DNA of 64,000 nucleotides from Nitrosomonas sp. Is35. Its GTDB lineage: Bacteria; Pseudomonadota; Gammaproteobacteria; Burkholderiales; Nitrosomonadaceae. Of this stretch, positions 55,846-64,000 are shown in pieces (the first letter of the stretch is position 1; every line of letters begins with the position of its first letter). The DNA is taken from positions 1,116,001 to 1,180,000 of the forward strand of contig NZ_JAWJZH010000001.1 in the NCBI RefSeq assembly GCF_033063295.1, given 5' to 3'. The notes beneath the pieces were generated by a model that saw nothing but the letters and a program-made list of their open reading frames with translations, ran no database searches and was not told the origin of the DNA. The translations under genes and the position numbers were made by a program.

Positions 55846-56362
55846 GGCTACTGCCTATTTGTTCAAACACGGGAATCGGTTTCTCGCCATCATTCATGAA
55901 ACAAGTGCAACGGTCAACCTCATAGCTGAATAAATGAAATAAGTTGGCAAGACTGCGCGGGAAACGCCGCTCGATGTCGCGCAATGGGATATTGTGGCCA
56001 CCATGTGCAACCCTTTCTGCCACGGGCATTTCCGGTATTTTGACGCTGGGCAAGGCAAGATAGATCAACTCCACCCGCCAGCCATCACGTTGCAGCCGAT
56101 TGATCAGGTGCAAATAGCTGCGGCCTGAAAGCGTGGTTTCAAATGCAAAATTCTCACGGTGTTTGATGTTTTCTTCGATCTCGTTCAGGAAGATACAGCT
56201 TGCCGCAATAAGTTCGCGTTCCGGTGCCAGCGGAGAAAGCCCCGCCGCGATCAGATCGGCATTAACAAAATGAGTACAACCCGCTACCTTGGACAGATAT
56301 TCCAGTGCAAATGTGGTTTTACCCGCGCCGTTGGGGCCGGCAATGATCCAACAAATGGGCAT
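55748..56362 (-). CDS. Zeta-toxin-like P-loop kinase
   Basis: A 204-residue kinase. Walker A is [19 protein letters not shown] (about 5-23). [13 protein letters not shown] and the [17 protein letters not shown] segment (about 72-88) are typical of the zeta/UDP-GlcNAc-kinase-like group. [22 protein letters not shown] (about 128-149) is the lid region with catalytic arginines. The last 30 residues overlap the small partner gene and look unconstrained. It may be a toxin, but many chromosomal relatives have no proven toxicity. Confidence 0.82.
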   Translation of the reverse strand: MPICWIIAGPNGAGKTTFALEYLSKVAGCTHFVNADLIAAGLSPLAPERELIAASCIFLNEIEENIKHRENFAFETTLSGRSYLHLINRLQRDGWRVELIYLALPSVKIPEMPVAERVAHGGHNIPLRDIERRFPRSLANLFHLFSYEVDRCTCFMNDGEKPIPVFEQIGSSRELRNENNHKDRTLQRIPANPGFVAKSRNAGT

Positions 56363-56598
56363 AATAATTGCGATTGGATTTGTTTTTGTTTTATATTTTG
56401 ATGAGGAATTGGTTTTTTCTTTACTTAGTTTTTTCGCTATATATTCTTGTTATTGTATCTTTGTTGTAATAATAAGTTTCTAATTCATATAGTGATTATC
56501 CACCAATGGCGTACTTATCAGCATTTTAATTCAAGACCTGGTACTTTGTTTGCTGTCCGTGTGTATGCGATTGTTAGGGCTATTCATCGTATTTGCTA

Positions 56599-57411
56599 TT
56601 ACTTGCTCAGTAGCCATAGAACAAAAACAATTGCGACTACCCACCAGATCCAACTGTAGTCACTTGAATCAGAAGTTCTCAATGGTGCTGTTTCTGATAC
56701 CCCATTGACACCCTCGGTTACGACAACTTGAATCTCGTGTTTTCCTACTTTAAGCACTTGGGCTGCGTGAGTTGTAAGACTTCCTTTTTCACTATTTAAA
56801 TGATTTATCAATATTGGCAGCTGTGTTCGAAGCGCCTCAGATAGAAGCGCCTTCTCCTGTTGGCGAAAGTGATTTAGAAGTTGTTGTTTTACAGTGATAT
56901 CGCCATGCGAAAGCCAGTTGAACCTTGCCTCCATTGAGCTTGGTATTTGATAATGCGTTACCACTTCTTCTAGATGTGATTTAACACGATTGGATACATC
57001 TCCCAAGTTTACATCTACGCCAACGTAGAATTTTTTACTTGAAGATGGTCCGACATGCTTCCATAAACTTTCAGTTAGTTGGAATTTTGTTTCGATTGGC
57101 ATGATAGGAGGCAGTAAATTGAAAAGTCTTTCTGCAACCATGCCGCTCATATGCACTTTCCCACTTTTCCAACCCGGAAGGGTTTTCTCAGCATATTCCC
57201 TCGCCGAGTTACCGTATTGAGATTCGTATTTATCAAGGATTGATCTCAGTTGTGCAACGGAAAGTGAAAAGAAATAACTCTTAACATCCTTATCCGTGCC
57301 GCCCAGTTCTCGGGATAGTGCTTCTGCTTCGCGGATGTGCTCTAAGGCCCTTTCATACCCTACCGATCGTTTATTAAATGATCGATATCGATTGCCTCTA
57401 TAGCGACCCAT
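56599..57411 (-). CDS. Tail-anchored protein of the nuclease operon, unknown
   Basis: A 270-residue protein, the last of four tightly packed genes. The N-terminus is basic (MGRYRGNRYRSFNKRSVGYE); helical segments follow (REAEALSRELGGTDKDVKSYFF, 28-49), and a central part has YVGVDVNLGDVSNRVKSHLEE. The only membrane segment is C-terminal (SWIWWVVAIVFVLWLL, about 253-268), so the bulk should be cytoplasmic. No family is recognised. It starts two bases after the previous gene stops. AT-rich codon use sets the operon apart from the housekeeping genes. Confidence 0.75.
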   Translation of the reverse strand: MGRYRGNRYRSFNKRSVGYERALEHIREAEALSRELGGTDKDVKSYFFSLSVAQLRSILDKYESQYGNSAREYAEKTLPGWKSGKVHMSGMVAERLFNLLPPIMPIETKFQLTESLWKHVGPSSSKKFYVGVDVNLGDVSNRVKSHLEEVVTHYQIPSSMEARFNWLSHGDITVKQQLLNHFRQQEKALLSEALRTQLPILINHLNSEKGSLTTHAAQVLKVGKHEIQVVVTEGVNGVSETAPLRTSDSSDYSWIWWVVAIVFVLWLLSK

Positions 57412-57413
57412 TT

Positions 57414-57713
57414 TTATTCTCTTCTAAATATCCTAACGATTCTTTCAAAGAATCCTGTCTTTCTTGGATAGTCGAGGACGACAACAATTTTTAACCCGGA
57501 GAGTGCAAATTCCTTGTCGATATGAATGGTTGTTCCTGTCCTAGCCAACTTTTTTGCTTTTGATGAAAAATCCTCAATGCAGGATCGAATCTCAGGGAAT
57601 ATGAATCCATACTCCGGAGAATTTCTAATTTCGGCCGGAATATGACTCTGCAAATGCTCAATCGCTGAAACTGCGGCGACATCATCCGAAACATATACCT
57701 TGACAGGTTTCAT
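57414..57713 (-). CDS. Small soluble protein of the nuclease operon, unknown
   Basis: A 99-residue protein. VKVYVSDDVAAVSAIEHLQSHIP (4-26) suggests an alpha/beta fold; KLARTGTTIHIDKEFALSGLKIVVVLDYP (about 55-83) is strand-rich, and the end FFERIVRIFRRE is a basic amphipathic helix that could touch the membrane. No family is recognised. One base separates it from the gene before and two from the gene after. Confidence 0.72.
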   Translation of the reverse strand: MKPVKVYVSDDVAAVSAIEHLQSHIPAEIRNSPEYGFIFPEIRSCIEDFSSKAKKLARTGTTIHIDKEFALSGLKIVVVLDYPRKTGFFERIVRIFRRE

Positions 57714-57714
57714 A

Positions 57715-58158
57715 TTAGCCTTTCATTAAGGCGGCAATAATTATTAAGGCCAATATGCCTCCAAAAATATAATAAGGCGTCCAATCCTTTTCACCTGTTT
57801 GGCTTTTCGACAATTTTCCACTTTGGGCTTGCTCTGTGTTACCCATCATTACTTCCGTGCGCCCTACTTTGGTTGTTTGAGAATGCGTTATCGTAACCGC
57901 ATTTCCACTATCAGAGACTTCACGAGTAGTATCAGATAAGTCATCTAAGGTTTTCTTTAAGACAGCAGCATCAACGTGTAACTCTTGTGCCTTTATGCTA
58001 ATGTCCATCATGCCTTTTGTGTAATCGATCAAAAGGGCCTTTCGTTCGTTTTCCGGGAGCCAAGAAAGGTCCATAGATGTGCTTGGGCCAAGATTTATCT
58101 GTGTAGGAACGCCACCAGAGGGTTTGGTGAGATTCTTATCGTTGCTGTCTTCACTCAT
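57715..58158 (-). CDS. Tail-anchored protein of the nuclease operon, unknown
   Basis: A 147-residue protein with a helical, acidic core (LSWLPENERKALLIDYTKGMMDISIKAQEL, about 32-61), a Ser/Thr-rich stretch (SDSGNAVTITHSQTTKVGRTE) and one C-terminal helix (YYIFGGILALIIIAALM, about 129-145). It is predicted to be anchored by its tail, with the rest cytoplasmic. No family is recognised. Its start overlaps the nuclease stop (ATGA), so translation is coupled. Confidence 0.75.
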   Translation of the reverse strand: MSEDSNDKNLTKPSGGVPTQINLGPSTSMDLSWLPENERKALLIDYTKGMMDISIKAQELHVDAAVLKKTLDDLSDTTREVSDSGNAVTITHSQTTKVGRTEVMMGNTEQAQSGKLSKSQTGEKDWTPYYIFGGILALIIIAALMKG

Positions 58159-58724
58159 AATTTGTCACCTTTATCAGTTTTTCGCCATTCGGATGGGATG
58201 GATAATTCCTTTGACCACATTCCGAACCTATTAGATTTAGCAAATTCTTCATCCTCAATATATGCAGCAGAATACTCCCTATAAGCTACCGCCCAACCAT
58301 GCCGAACCATCAGTTGACTGATATCTTCACCATCAGCAGAACACAGGGCAATATATCTTCCCCATTTATCTTTCTTTTTCTTGACACATTCAACTTTTGC
58401 TCCCGTGAGCAAAAACTCCAAATGCTCTTTAGATGCAGCACCGCAATCATAAGAAGCATTATTTCTTTTACATGGCTGGCCTTTTTCTGGTGCATCAATT
58501 CCGAACAGCCTCATTTTTTCCGACGACAGTTCAATAGTATCCCCATCGATTATTCTTATGGCTTGATGCGGCTGAGGATCTTCGGTAACCGACACTTTAT
58601 CTTGTCTTTTTCCCATGATTGTGAGCGCCGCGACAACTGCCACAGCCCCAAGAACGACAATCCCAAGAGTTCTATCGCTTGGCGTCCCAAACCTGACTTT
58701 CTTTCTCCTCCAATCATGGTTCAC
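58155..58724 (-). CDS. Membrane-anchored thermonuclease (SNase family)
   Basis: A 189-residue protein. A transmembrane helix (about 20-38, IVVLGAVAVVAALTIM) follows a basic tail, placing the nuclease in the periplasm. All SNase active-site elements are present: IIDGDTIEL (Asp), MRLFGIDAPEKGQ (Arg, Asp, Glu) and KDKWGRYIAL (Arg). Several cysteines (QPCKRNN, YDCGAA, VECVK, ALCSA) could form disulfides. It should cut DNA or RNA with calcium. It is the first of four coupled genes, so the nuclease presumably works with the three unknown proteins. Confidence 0.9.
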   Translation of the reverse strand: MNHDWRRKKVRFGTPSDRTLGIVVLGAVAVVAALTIMGKRQDKVSVTEDPQPHQAIRIIDGDTIELSSEKMRLFGIDAPEKGQPCKRNNASYDCGAASKEHLEFLLTGAKVECVKKKKDKWGRYIALCSADGEDISQLMVRHGWAVAYREYSAAYIEDEEFAKSNRFGMWSKELSIPSEWRKTDKGDKL

Positions 58725-58758
58725 GCTGATTCTCTTACTGCCCTAACGTAATATATAA

Positions 58759-58791
58759 GACATTTTGTCCAATAATCTCGTAGAAAATGTC
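58759..58791. promoter_or_regulatory. Inverted repeat upstream of the nuclease operon
   Basis: GACATTTT and AAAATGTC, 8 bases each with 17 bases between, lie 35-67 bases before the nuclease start; an AT-rich TATATTAC (possible -10 on the minus strand) overlaps the near arm. This looks like an operator. The remainder of 58792-59061 is AT-rich, with no gene. Confidence 0.4.
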
Positions 58792-59061
58792 GCGTAATCA
58801 GAATAAATGTTATCAATCATCATACTTTAATATTAATTGATAAATTGACTAAGTCAGTGCATAGCAGCAAATGCGACTCATGCGATCAATTAAGAATTTG
58901 TCCTATTCAATCCGCAAGAAAAATTGCAAGGATGATCTTTTCAGCATGGAAAAACCAATACTTCATAGAGTAACACTCTAATATTTTTGATGGCAAGCTT
59001 CCTTCGGCTAATCGACTAATGTTCCAACAATCGAATCGGCCCGGAATCGGCAATTAGGCTG

Positions 59062-62000
59062 CTACCGCTCCACCAACACCACCTCAACAACCATTACCGC
59101 ATCATCCCTTCGATACCGCAATTCCACTTTCTCCCCCGCTTTCAGCGTGCGCAGAATCGCCGCATACGACGCCAAGTCGCTAACCGGTTGTCCGGCCAAT
59201 TGAATCAGAATGTCGCCGGGTTGCAATCCGGCTTGTTGTGCCGGGGAGCCGGGGAGGGTGTTGTCTACGCGTACGCCTTCGCCTTGATAAGTGAAATCCG
59301 GCACCGTGCCGAGGCTGGCCGTGCGTTTTTCTTTGCGTTCAGCGGGTTCGGCGGGTGCGGGGACTGACGGTAGTGTGACCGTCAGCGGTTCGATGCGATT
59401 GGCGAGGTATTCGGTGGCTTCTTTCAGGATCGCGGCGACTTTGACCAGTCCGGCGGAGTCGATTTTATCGACGGTGTCGCCGGGGGCGTGGTAGTCCTCG
59501 TGCGCGCTGGCGAAGAATTGCACTGCCGGGATACCGGCCTGGATGAAAGTGGCCTGATCGCTGGAGCCGAAGTCGTCTTGCACGGCGTTGACCGGAATGC
59601 CGGTGACGAAGCTTGCGCCACGGAAAATATGCACCAATTCGCGCGCGCTGCCGGTGCCAAATACCGTGATCGGATTGTTTTCCAGCCGCCCGACGGTGTC
59701 CAGATTCAACATCGCGATAATCTTTTCAGTGGGGTAATGCTTGTCAGCGCGGGTGTAATGCCTGGAGCCGAGCAAATTGGCTTCTTCGCCGGTGAATGCG
59801 ACGAAAATGACGGTGCGCTCCGGTTGCCATTTCGGCACAATCTGGCGGGTGAGTTCCAGCATCACGGCAATGCCGCTGGCATTGTCGTCCGCGCCGTGAT
59901 GGATTTTGCCCTGATGTGCGGCACGCACGTCCGGCCAGCCGGTGCCGAGGTGGTCGTAATGCGCGCCGATCACCAGACTTTGCCCGGCGAGTTGCGGGTT
60001 GGTGCCCGGCAGAATGCCGACGACGTTACGTAACGTGATATTGCCTTTCGGCAGGCCGACATCCTGTTGCCAGGTTTGGAAAAAACTATTGTCGTCACCG
60101 CCGGGCAGCAGGCCGATTTGTTGAAACTGCTTGGCGATATACGTGGCCGCATCGTCCAGCTCCGGCGTGCCAAGCTCGCGTCCCTTATACGATTCGTGCG
60201 ACAGATGCGTGATGTCATCCATCATGCGGCTCTCGGAAAAAACCGGTGGCAGTTCCGCCAGCGCGCGGCGCGGTTTGGTGATACCGGTATGCGCCGTGCG
60301 GATGACGTGGCCATCTTTCTGCTTGACCCACTGCGTGAGCGGCGATTGCGTGATTGGCCATTGCCCCTTGCCGATATTGGTCAAGTCGTTGCCTTTGAAC
60401 ACCAGATAGCTGTATTTGCGGTAGTGCGGCAATTTGTTGGCGAGTTCGGCAATCGCTTTCGGATGATCGGCGGCGACCCATAACAGCGTTTTGTCCGGAT
60501 TGGACGGCTGCCGGGCGGTCAACACGACCGCATGGTCATCTTGCGGGTACGTTTTATGATCCAATTTCAGTTGCTTGGATTGATACGCGACACCGCGATC
60601 AGCCAAGGCTTTTAAAGCCGCATCGGCAAATTTGTTCTGCCACCCCATGATCCAGACAGTGCGATCCCCGGGTAGTGTTTTCAATTGATCGTCGGTGAGG
60701 ATTTCCAGCCGGCTCGATTGGGTTTTCTGCCAATTCGCCGCCAACGCACGATACGCTTCCAGAACGGATTTGTCCGCACGCGCAGGCAGAACCAGCAACG
60801 GTTTTTCCGCGCCGAAACCCTGCGACAGGGCCGATGGAATCTCGCGGCTATCCAAGCGCCGGAACACATCGAAATGCGGATCGAGATCAACGCGCACCGG
60901 ACGGGCGTGAAAATCCAGCGCGATGGTTTGCGCGCGTTGATCGATGGTGATATGCGATTGCGTTGCCATGTCCTCGCCTTCCAGCGTAACGGCTACCGGC
61001 ACCTTTAAGTGGTACGGTTCGCCCGGCTGGGTTTGCTCGACGGTGAGCGTGAGCTTGAATCCATCCGCCGCGCGCTCGGTTTCGGCGCTGCGCAGCACCA
61101 GATCCGGCGCGCCGGTGCGGTGCACCCATTGCTCGAAGCGCTGCGTCAGATCCTTGCCGGTGCTGGCGTTGAACGTGGCGAGCAAATCGGCGAACGTCGC
61201 TTGCTGGAATTTGAATTGCTGATAAAAGCGCCGCAGTGCTTTGGTGAACGCGTCGTCACCGAGTTCCTGCCGCAGCATGTGAAAGAACATCATGGTCTTG
61301 CCGTAGCCGACGGCTTCCGAGCTGGCGCTATGGCGCGACACGAAGCGAATGATGGGAAAATCTTTTTCTTTGTTGACGAAATCGGCGTACTTTTGCAGCA
61401 CGTCGCGCCGGTATTCGTCGCCTTTGCCGCGCTGCTCATTGACCAAGTGGTCGGCGAGATACGCCGTCAATCCTTCCGCCCAGTTGCCCTTGGCGTAATC
61501 GACGAAGACGCCGTTACCCCAGTAGTTGTGCAAAATTTCGTGCGGATACGACGAATGCAAAATGAACGGCAGACGGATGACTTTAGAGCCCAGCAGCGTG
61601 AACGATGGCATGCCGTAACCGCTTTCCCAAAAATTCTCGACCAATGCGAATTTCGTGTAAGGGTAGGGGCCGATCAGCTTGTTATACATGGCGATGTACT
61701 GCGCCGTCGCATCCAGATATTTCTGCGCCAGCGGTTGATCGGCGCTGCGCAAATACACCAGCGCATTCACCGCACCGGCGGACTGCGTGTAACGGTGAAA
61801 TTTCCCGGCGATGAGATAAATATCATCCTGCGGCTGCTTTTCCTCCCACACGATGTTTTGCAGTGTACTGGTCCGGTTCTCGCGCAACAACGTGCCCTGG
61901 CTCACCACGTCCCAATCGGCTGGCGCTTGAATATCCAGCTGGAACGACACCAGCGCATCGCCAAACTGCGGATACCATGCACTGGCATTGGCTAGAAACA

Positions 62001-62448
62001 CCCCTTCCGGCGAAATCACCCCCGGCGTCGAACCGAAACTGCGCGAATATTCCTGCCCTGGGCCTTGCACTGCGTGGTGAATCTTGCCATTGAATTGCAG
62101 CGTGAATTCCTGCTGTTCCGGCGGCAGCGTTACGCGGTAGTGCCTGATCGAAATCGGCCGGGATTTCAACGCGACCTCGTTTTCTTCCGCCTGAATTGCA
62201 GCCCCTTGAACATTCGTGATCGATAAACCGGCATGTAAAAAGAATTCGAGTTGTACGGGTTCTTTTGCACTCCGCGCCCAATCCGGAATCCGGATTTGAT
62301 CTTTGACGCGGATTTCAGAAGTGTTTGGCGATAGTTGAATTTCCATATGATGATGGAAGGTTTCGTTATTTGCCGTGGCAACCGGGCTGATACAGAAGAC
62401 GAAGACAAGCACAAAAAAGACGATGCTGAGGTTTAATGATTTTTGCAT
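59062..62448 (-). CDS. M1-M28-PDZ triple fusion exopeptidase
   Basis: An 1128-residue exported protein. The signal peptide is [21 protein letters not shown]. An M1-type gluzincin region (about 30-540) has HEILHNYWG near 303 and the third zinc ligand in [12 protein letters not shown]. An M28 di-zinc aminopeptidase region (about 760-1030) has [10 protein letters not shown] (near 828), [35 protein letters not shown] and [15 protein letters not shown] domain (about 1055-1128; [17 protein letters not shown]) ends it. All metal ligands are present, so both peptidases look active. The predicted role is periplasmic peptide breakdown. Confidence 0.88.
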   Translation of the reverse strand: MQKSLNLSIVFFVLVFVFCISPVATANNETFHHHMEIQLSPNTSEIRVKDQIRIPDWARSAKEPVQLEFFLHAGLSITNVQGAAIQAEENEVALKSRPISIRHYRVTLPPEQQEFTLQFNGKIHHAVQGPGQEYSRSFGSTPGVISPEGVFLANASAWYPQFGDALVSFQLDIQAPADWDVVSQGTLLRENRTSTLQNIVWEEKQPQDDIYLIAGKFHRYTQSAGAVNALVYLRSADQPLAQKYLDATAQYIAMYNKLIGPYPYTKFALVENFWESGYGMPSFTLLGSKVIRLPFILHSSYPHEILHNYWGNGVFVDYAKGNWAEGLTAYLADHLVNEQRGKGDEYRRDVLQKYADFVNKEKDFPIIRFVSRHSASSEAVGYGKTMMFFHMLRQELGDDAFTKALRRFYQQFKFQQATFADLLATFNASTGKDLTQRFEQWVHRTGAPDLVLRSAETERAADGFKLTLTVEQTQPGEPYHLKVPVAVTLEGEDMATQSHITIDQRAQTIALDFHARPVRVDLDPHFDVFRRLDSREIPSALSQGFGAEKPLLVLPARADKSVLEAYRALAANWQKTQSSRLEILTDDQLKTLPGDRTVWIMGWQNKFADAALKALADRGVAYQSKQLKLDHKTYPQDDHAVVLTARQPSNPDKTLLWVAADHPKAIAELANKLPHYRKYSYLVFKGNDLTNIGKGQWPITQSPLTQWVKQKDGHVIRTAHTGITKPRRALAELPPVFSESRMMDDITHLSHESYKGRELGTPELDDAATYIAKQFQQIGLLPGGDDNSFFQTWQQDVGLPKGNITLRNVVGILPGTNPQLAGQSLVIGAHYDHLGTGWPDVRAAHQGKIHHGADDNASGIAVMLELTRQIVPKWQPERTVIFVAFTGEEANLLGSRHYTRADKHYPTEKIIAMLNLDTVGRLENNPITVFGTGSARELVHIFRGASFVTGIPVNAVQDDFGSSDQATFIQAGIPAVQFFASAHEDYHAPGDTVDKIDSAGLVKVAAILKEATEYLANRIEPLTVTLPSVPAPAEPAERKEKRTASLGTVPDFTYQGEGVRVDNTLPGSPAQQAGLQPGDILIQLAGQPVSDLASYAAILRTLKAGEKVELRYRRDDAVMVVEVVLVER

Positions 62449-62636
62449 TTTGTAAGGAGATTGAACGGATTCTGATGATTATTGGGGATTTCAAACGATT
62501 TACATTGTAATGTGATTTTGCTCACTGCATGTTTAGCATCATATCAAACATCATTGGTACATTGAGGTAAGTCACAAAACACCGGCATAATGCCAGGGTT
62601 ATGACATTTAGCTAAATAATCAATAGCGAGCGAAGA

Positions 62637-64000
62637 ATGATGGGAAACGACAATAATCAAGATTCCAAGAATGGTCTGATTACGATACTGCTATTCATCA
62701 TGCTTACGACCGGTACGCTGATCGACCCGCTAACCAGCACACGGCCATTTGATCCGCAAAATAAAAAATTGTCATTAATGGATGAACGAAAGATTGATGC
62801 TCGGCTCTGGCAAGACCCGATCGCAGTAACCGAGCAATTTCTTAATAACAATAAAGAAGCAAAGCAAAATGATGATCGTACCTACTACCTGATTACTGAG
62901 TTCGCTCGAAAAATTAAACAGGAAATTGATGACAAAACTGTTAATTTAAAAGTAGTTGCGGTAAGCGTGTTTGGCAGTTCTTATTCTGAGCCAGTTGAGT
63001 ATCGGCTTCGTTATCGAAATGCGGTTGTGTCTGCACTGGGTTCAAGTGGCTATACACCTCAGGATAATGAACATATCAATTATTTTAATCTGACCACCGG
63101 ATTCTCTCCTAATTACTATTTAAGTACAGCGATTACTCTACCTTATGAATGGTACGAGCATAATTCTCGCTCTGAAAAAGTACTGGTTATCTGGTTGAAC
63201 GAAGACAAGATTCCTGAAGGAGAATACCGAAATTTTATTTACTTGCTATATCAAACATTGAAGAAAACTAAACCAGAATCCAGTTTCTCGTTAATTGGAC
63301 CAACCAATACGTCTTTATTGGTGGAGTTGATGAATAGCAAACCGATCGAGAAAAATGCACAATCGTTCAGAATTTTTTCACCAGGCGCAACGATCTCAGA
63401 CGATGACTTGTTGAAAAAAATTAAAGATGACTTTGACGAAGATTGTAAAGAGTCAAAGAATAAAAAAATTCAATGCATGCTGAATAATCGCTCGATTGTG
63501 CGTACGATTGGACCAGACGAAAATCTAGCAAAAGCGCTTCTTTGGGAATTGGAACAACGGGATGTTAATCGTAAGATTCCTATAATTAAAGAAGACTGTA
63601 AGGATCAACTGGTACTCATTAGCGAGCAAGACTCGCTGTATGCTAGAAGTCTTGTCGATCATTTTTCTTCCATTTTAGGAAAACGATGTGAAGGAGGAAA
63701 GAAACTGATCAACAATTTTACTTATTTGCGCGGCTTGGACGGAAAGCTGCCTGAATTCGATGAATCGAATAAAAAATCGCAAAGTGAAAAAAATACCAAA
63801 GAACAAAAAAATATTTTGATGCAACTGGATGATGCTTCGCCCGAGCATGCCGAAGGCCGAAATCAATTCGATTATTTAAGGAGATTGGTCGACAAAATCG
63901 AGCTATTGGATTCCGCCAATGGGGATAGAGGCCAGATCAAGGCAATCGGAATCATCGGGACCGATGTTTACGACAAGCTTCTGATTCTGCATGCATTAAA
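62637..64000 (+). CDS. Large unknown membrane-anchored protein (partial)
   Basis: An open frame with no stop runs from ATG 62637 (or 62640) to the window end, giving at least 454 residues. An N-terminal helix (NGLITILLFIMLTTGTLI, about 13-30) anchors it, with the rest probably periplasmic. Recognisable coding segments include KVVAVSVFGSSYSEPVEYRLRYRNAVVSAL (about 103-132) and, at the end, AIGIIGTDVYDKLLILHAL. That last segment looks like an alpha/beta receptor-type fold, but I cannot name the family. Lys/Asn-rich, AT-biased codons suggest acquired DNA. It is divergent from the peptidase. Confidence 0.75.
   Translation, partial: MMGNDNNQDSKNGLITILLFIMLTTGTLIDPLTSTRPFDPQNKKLSLMDERKIDARLWQDPIAVTEQFLNNNKEAKQNDDRTYYLITEFARKIKQEIDDKTVNLKVVAVSVFGSSYSEPVEYRLRYRNAVVSALGSSGYTPQDNEHINYFNLTTGFSPNYYLSTAITLPYEWYEHNSRSEKVLVIWLNEDKIPEGEYRNFIYLLYQTLKKTKPESSFSLIGPTNTSLLVELMNSKPIEKNAQSFRIFSPGATISDDDLLKKIKDDFDEDCKESKNKKIQCMLNNRSIVRTIGPDENLAKALLWELEQRDVNRKIPIIKEDCKDQLVLISEQDSLYARSLVDHFSSILGKRCEGGKKLINNFTYLRGLDGKLPEFDESNKKSQSEKNTKEQKNILMQLDDASPEHAEGRNQFDYLRRLVDKIELLDSANGDRGQIKAIGIIGTDVYDKLLILHAL

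Noticed and set aside
61009..61995. Long plus-strand frame of 328 codons
   Set aside because: It lies wholly antisense to the M1-M28 peptidase, whose motifs are certain; such frames are expected opposite GC-rich genes.
1..64000. CRISPR array, prophage module or replication origin
   Set aside because: No regularly spaced repeats, phage structural genes, integrase or origin-type boxes were seen on reading.

Overview
The window looks like chromosome from a betaproteobacterium, most likely a relative of the ammonia oxidiser Nitrosomonas. This is inferred from the gmk-rpoZ-(spoT) order, a tmRNA tag reading ANDENYALAA, three PEP-CTERM proteins, a FecIR/TonB receptor iron locus and the mtaD-ubiG-gph order. 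No database search was possible.

Layout. 1-9.6 kb is a minus-strand housekeeping block: probable spoT start, rpoZ, gmk, an HDOD-GAF protein, dsbA, a SPOR protein, argS, rlmB and rnr. A plus-strand tRNA-Leu follows, with its promoter lying across the rnr start codon. 9.9-14.5 kb holds a 50-residue membrane protein, a frameshifted PEP-CTERM gene and a compact operon: ATP-grasp ligase, GNAT, DapF-like epimerase and small membrane protein. 14.8-20.4 kb is an iron-uptake locus (fecI, fecR, TonB receptor, PepSY protein), with relics of an HsdM start and of a second TonB receptor. 20.6-31.3 kb has tRNA-Ser, a MEKHLA protein, a GT2-GtrA-GT39 fusion, msrB and a long operon running from a Gld-like ABC exporter through mutM and proC to yggT and yggU.

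31.7-36.2 kb is on the plus strand: an OmpA-like protein, mtaD, ubiG, gph and ssrA (tmRNA), then a short stretch that may be the scar of an integrated element. 36.3-44.6 kb has PEP-CTERM proteins, an unknown coiled-coil protein, a spermidine-synthase-like protein, metY and an orphan hoxFU diaphorase pair. 44.8-52.5 kb has umuC preceded by only the tail of umuD, an aldehyde dehydrogenase, a lytic transglycosylase, heme A synthase, smpB facing ratA-rnfH, and a duplicated-domain lipoprotein.

52.7-64 kb is accessory and visibly more AT-rich in places. An intact IS256-family element, with a perfect 8-bp target duplication, splits a 161-codon membrane-protein gene. A decayed PDZ fragment, a zeta-toxin-like pair and a four-gene operon follow; the operon consists of a membrane-anchored thermonuclease and three unknown proteins, two of them tail-anchored. 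Next come an unusual M1-M28-PDZ fusion peptidase and an unknown gene that runs off the window.

The best candidates for something undescribed are the nuclease operon (56.6-58.8 kb) and the ligase/acetyltransferase/epimerase operon (11.75-14.53 kb). In the latter, both enzymes have lost the substrate-recognition residues of their namesake families while keeping the catalytic ones.
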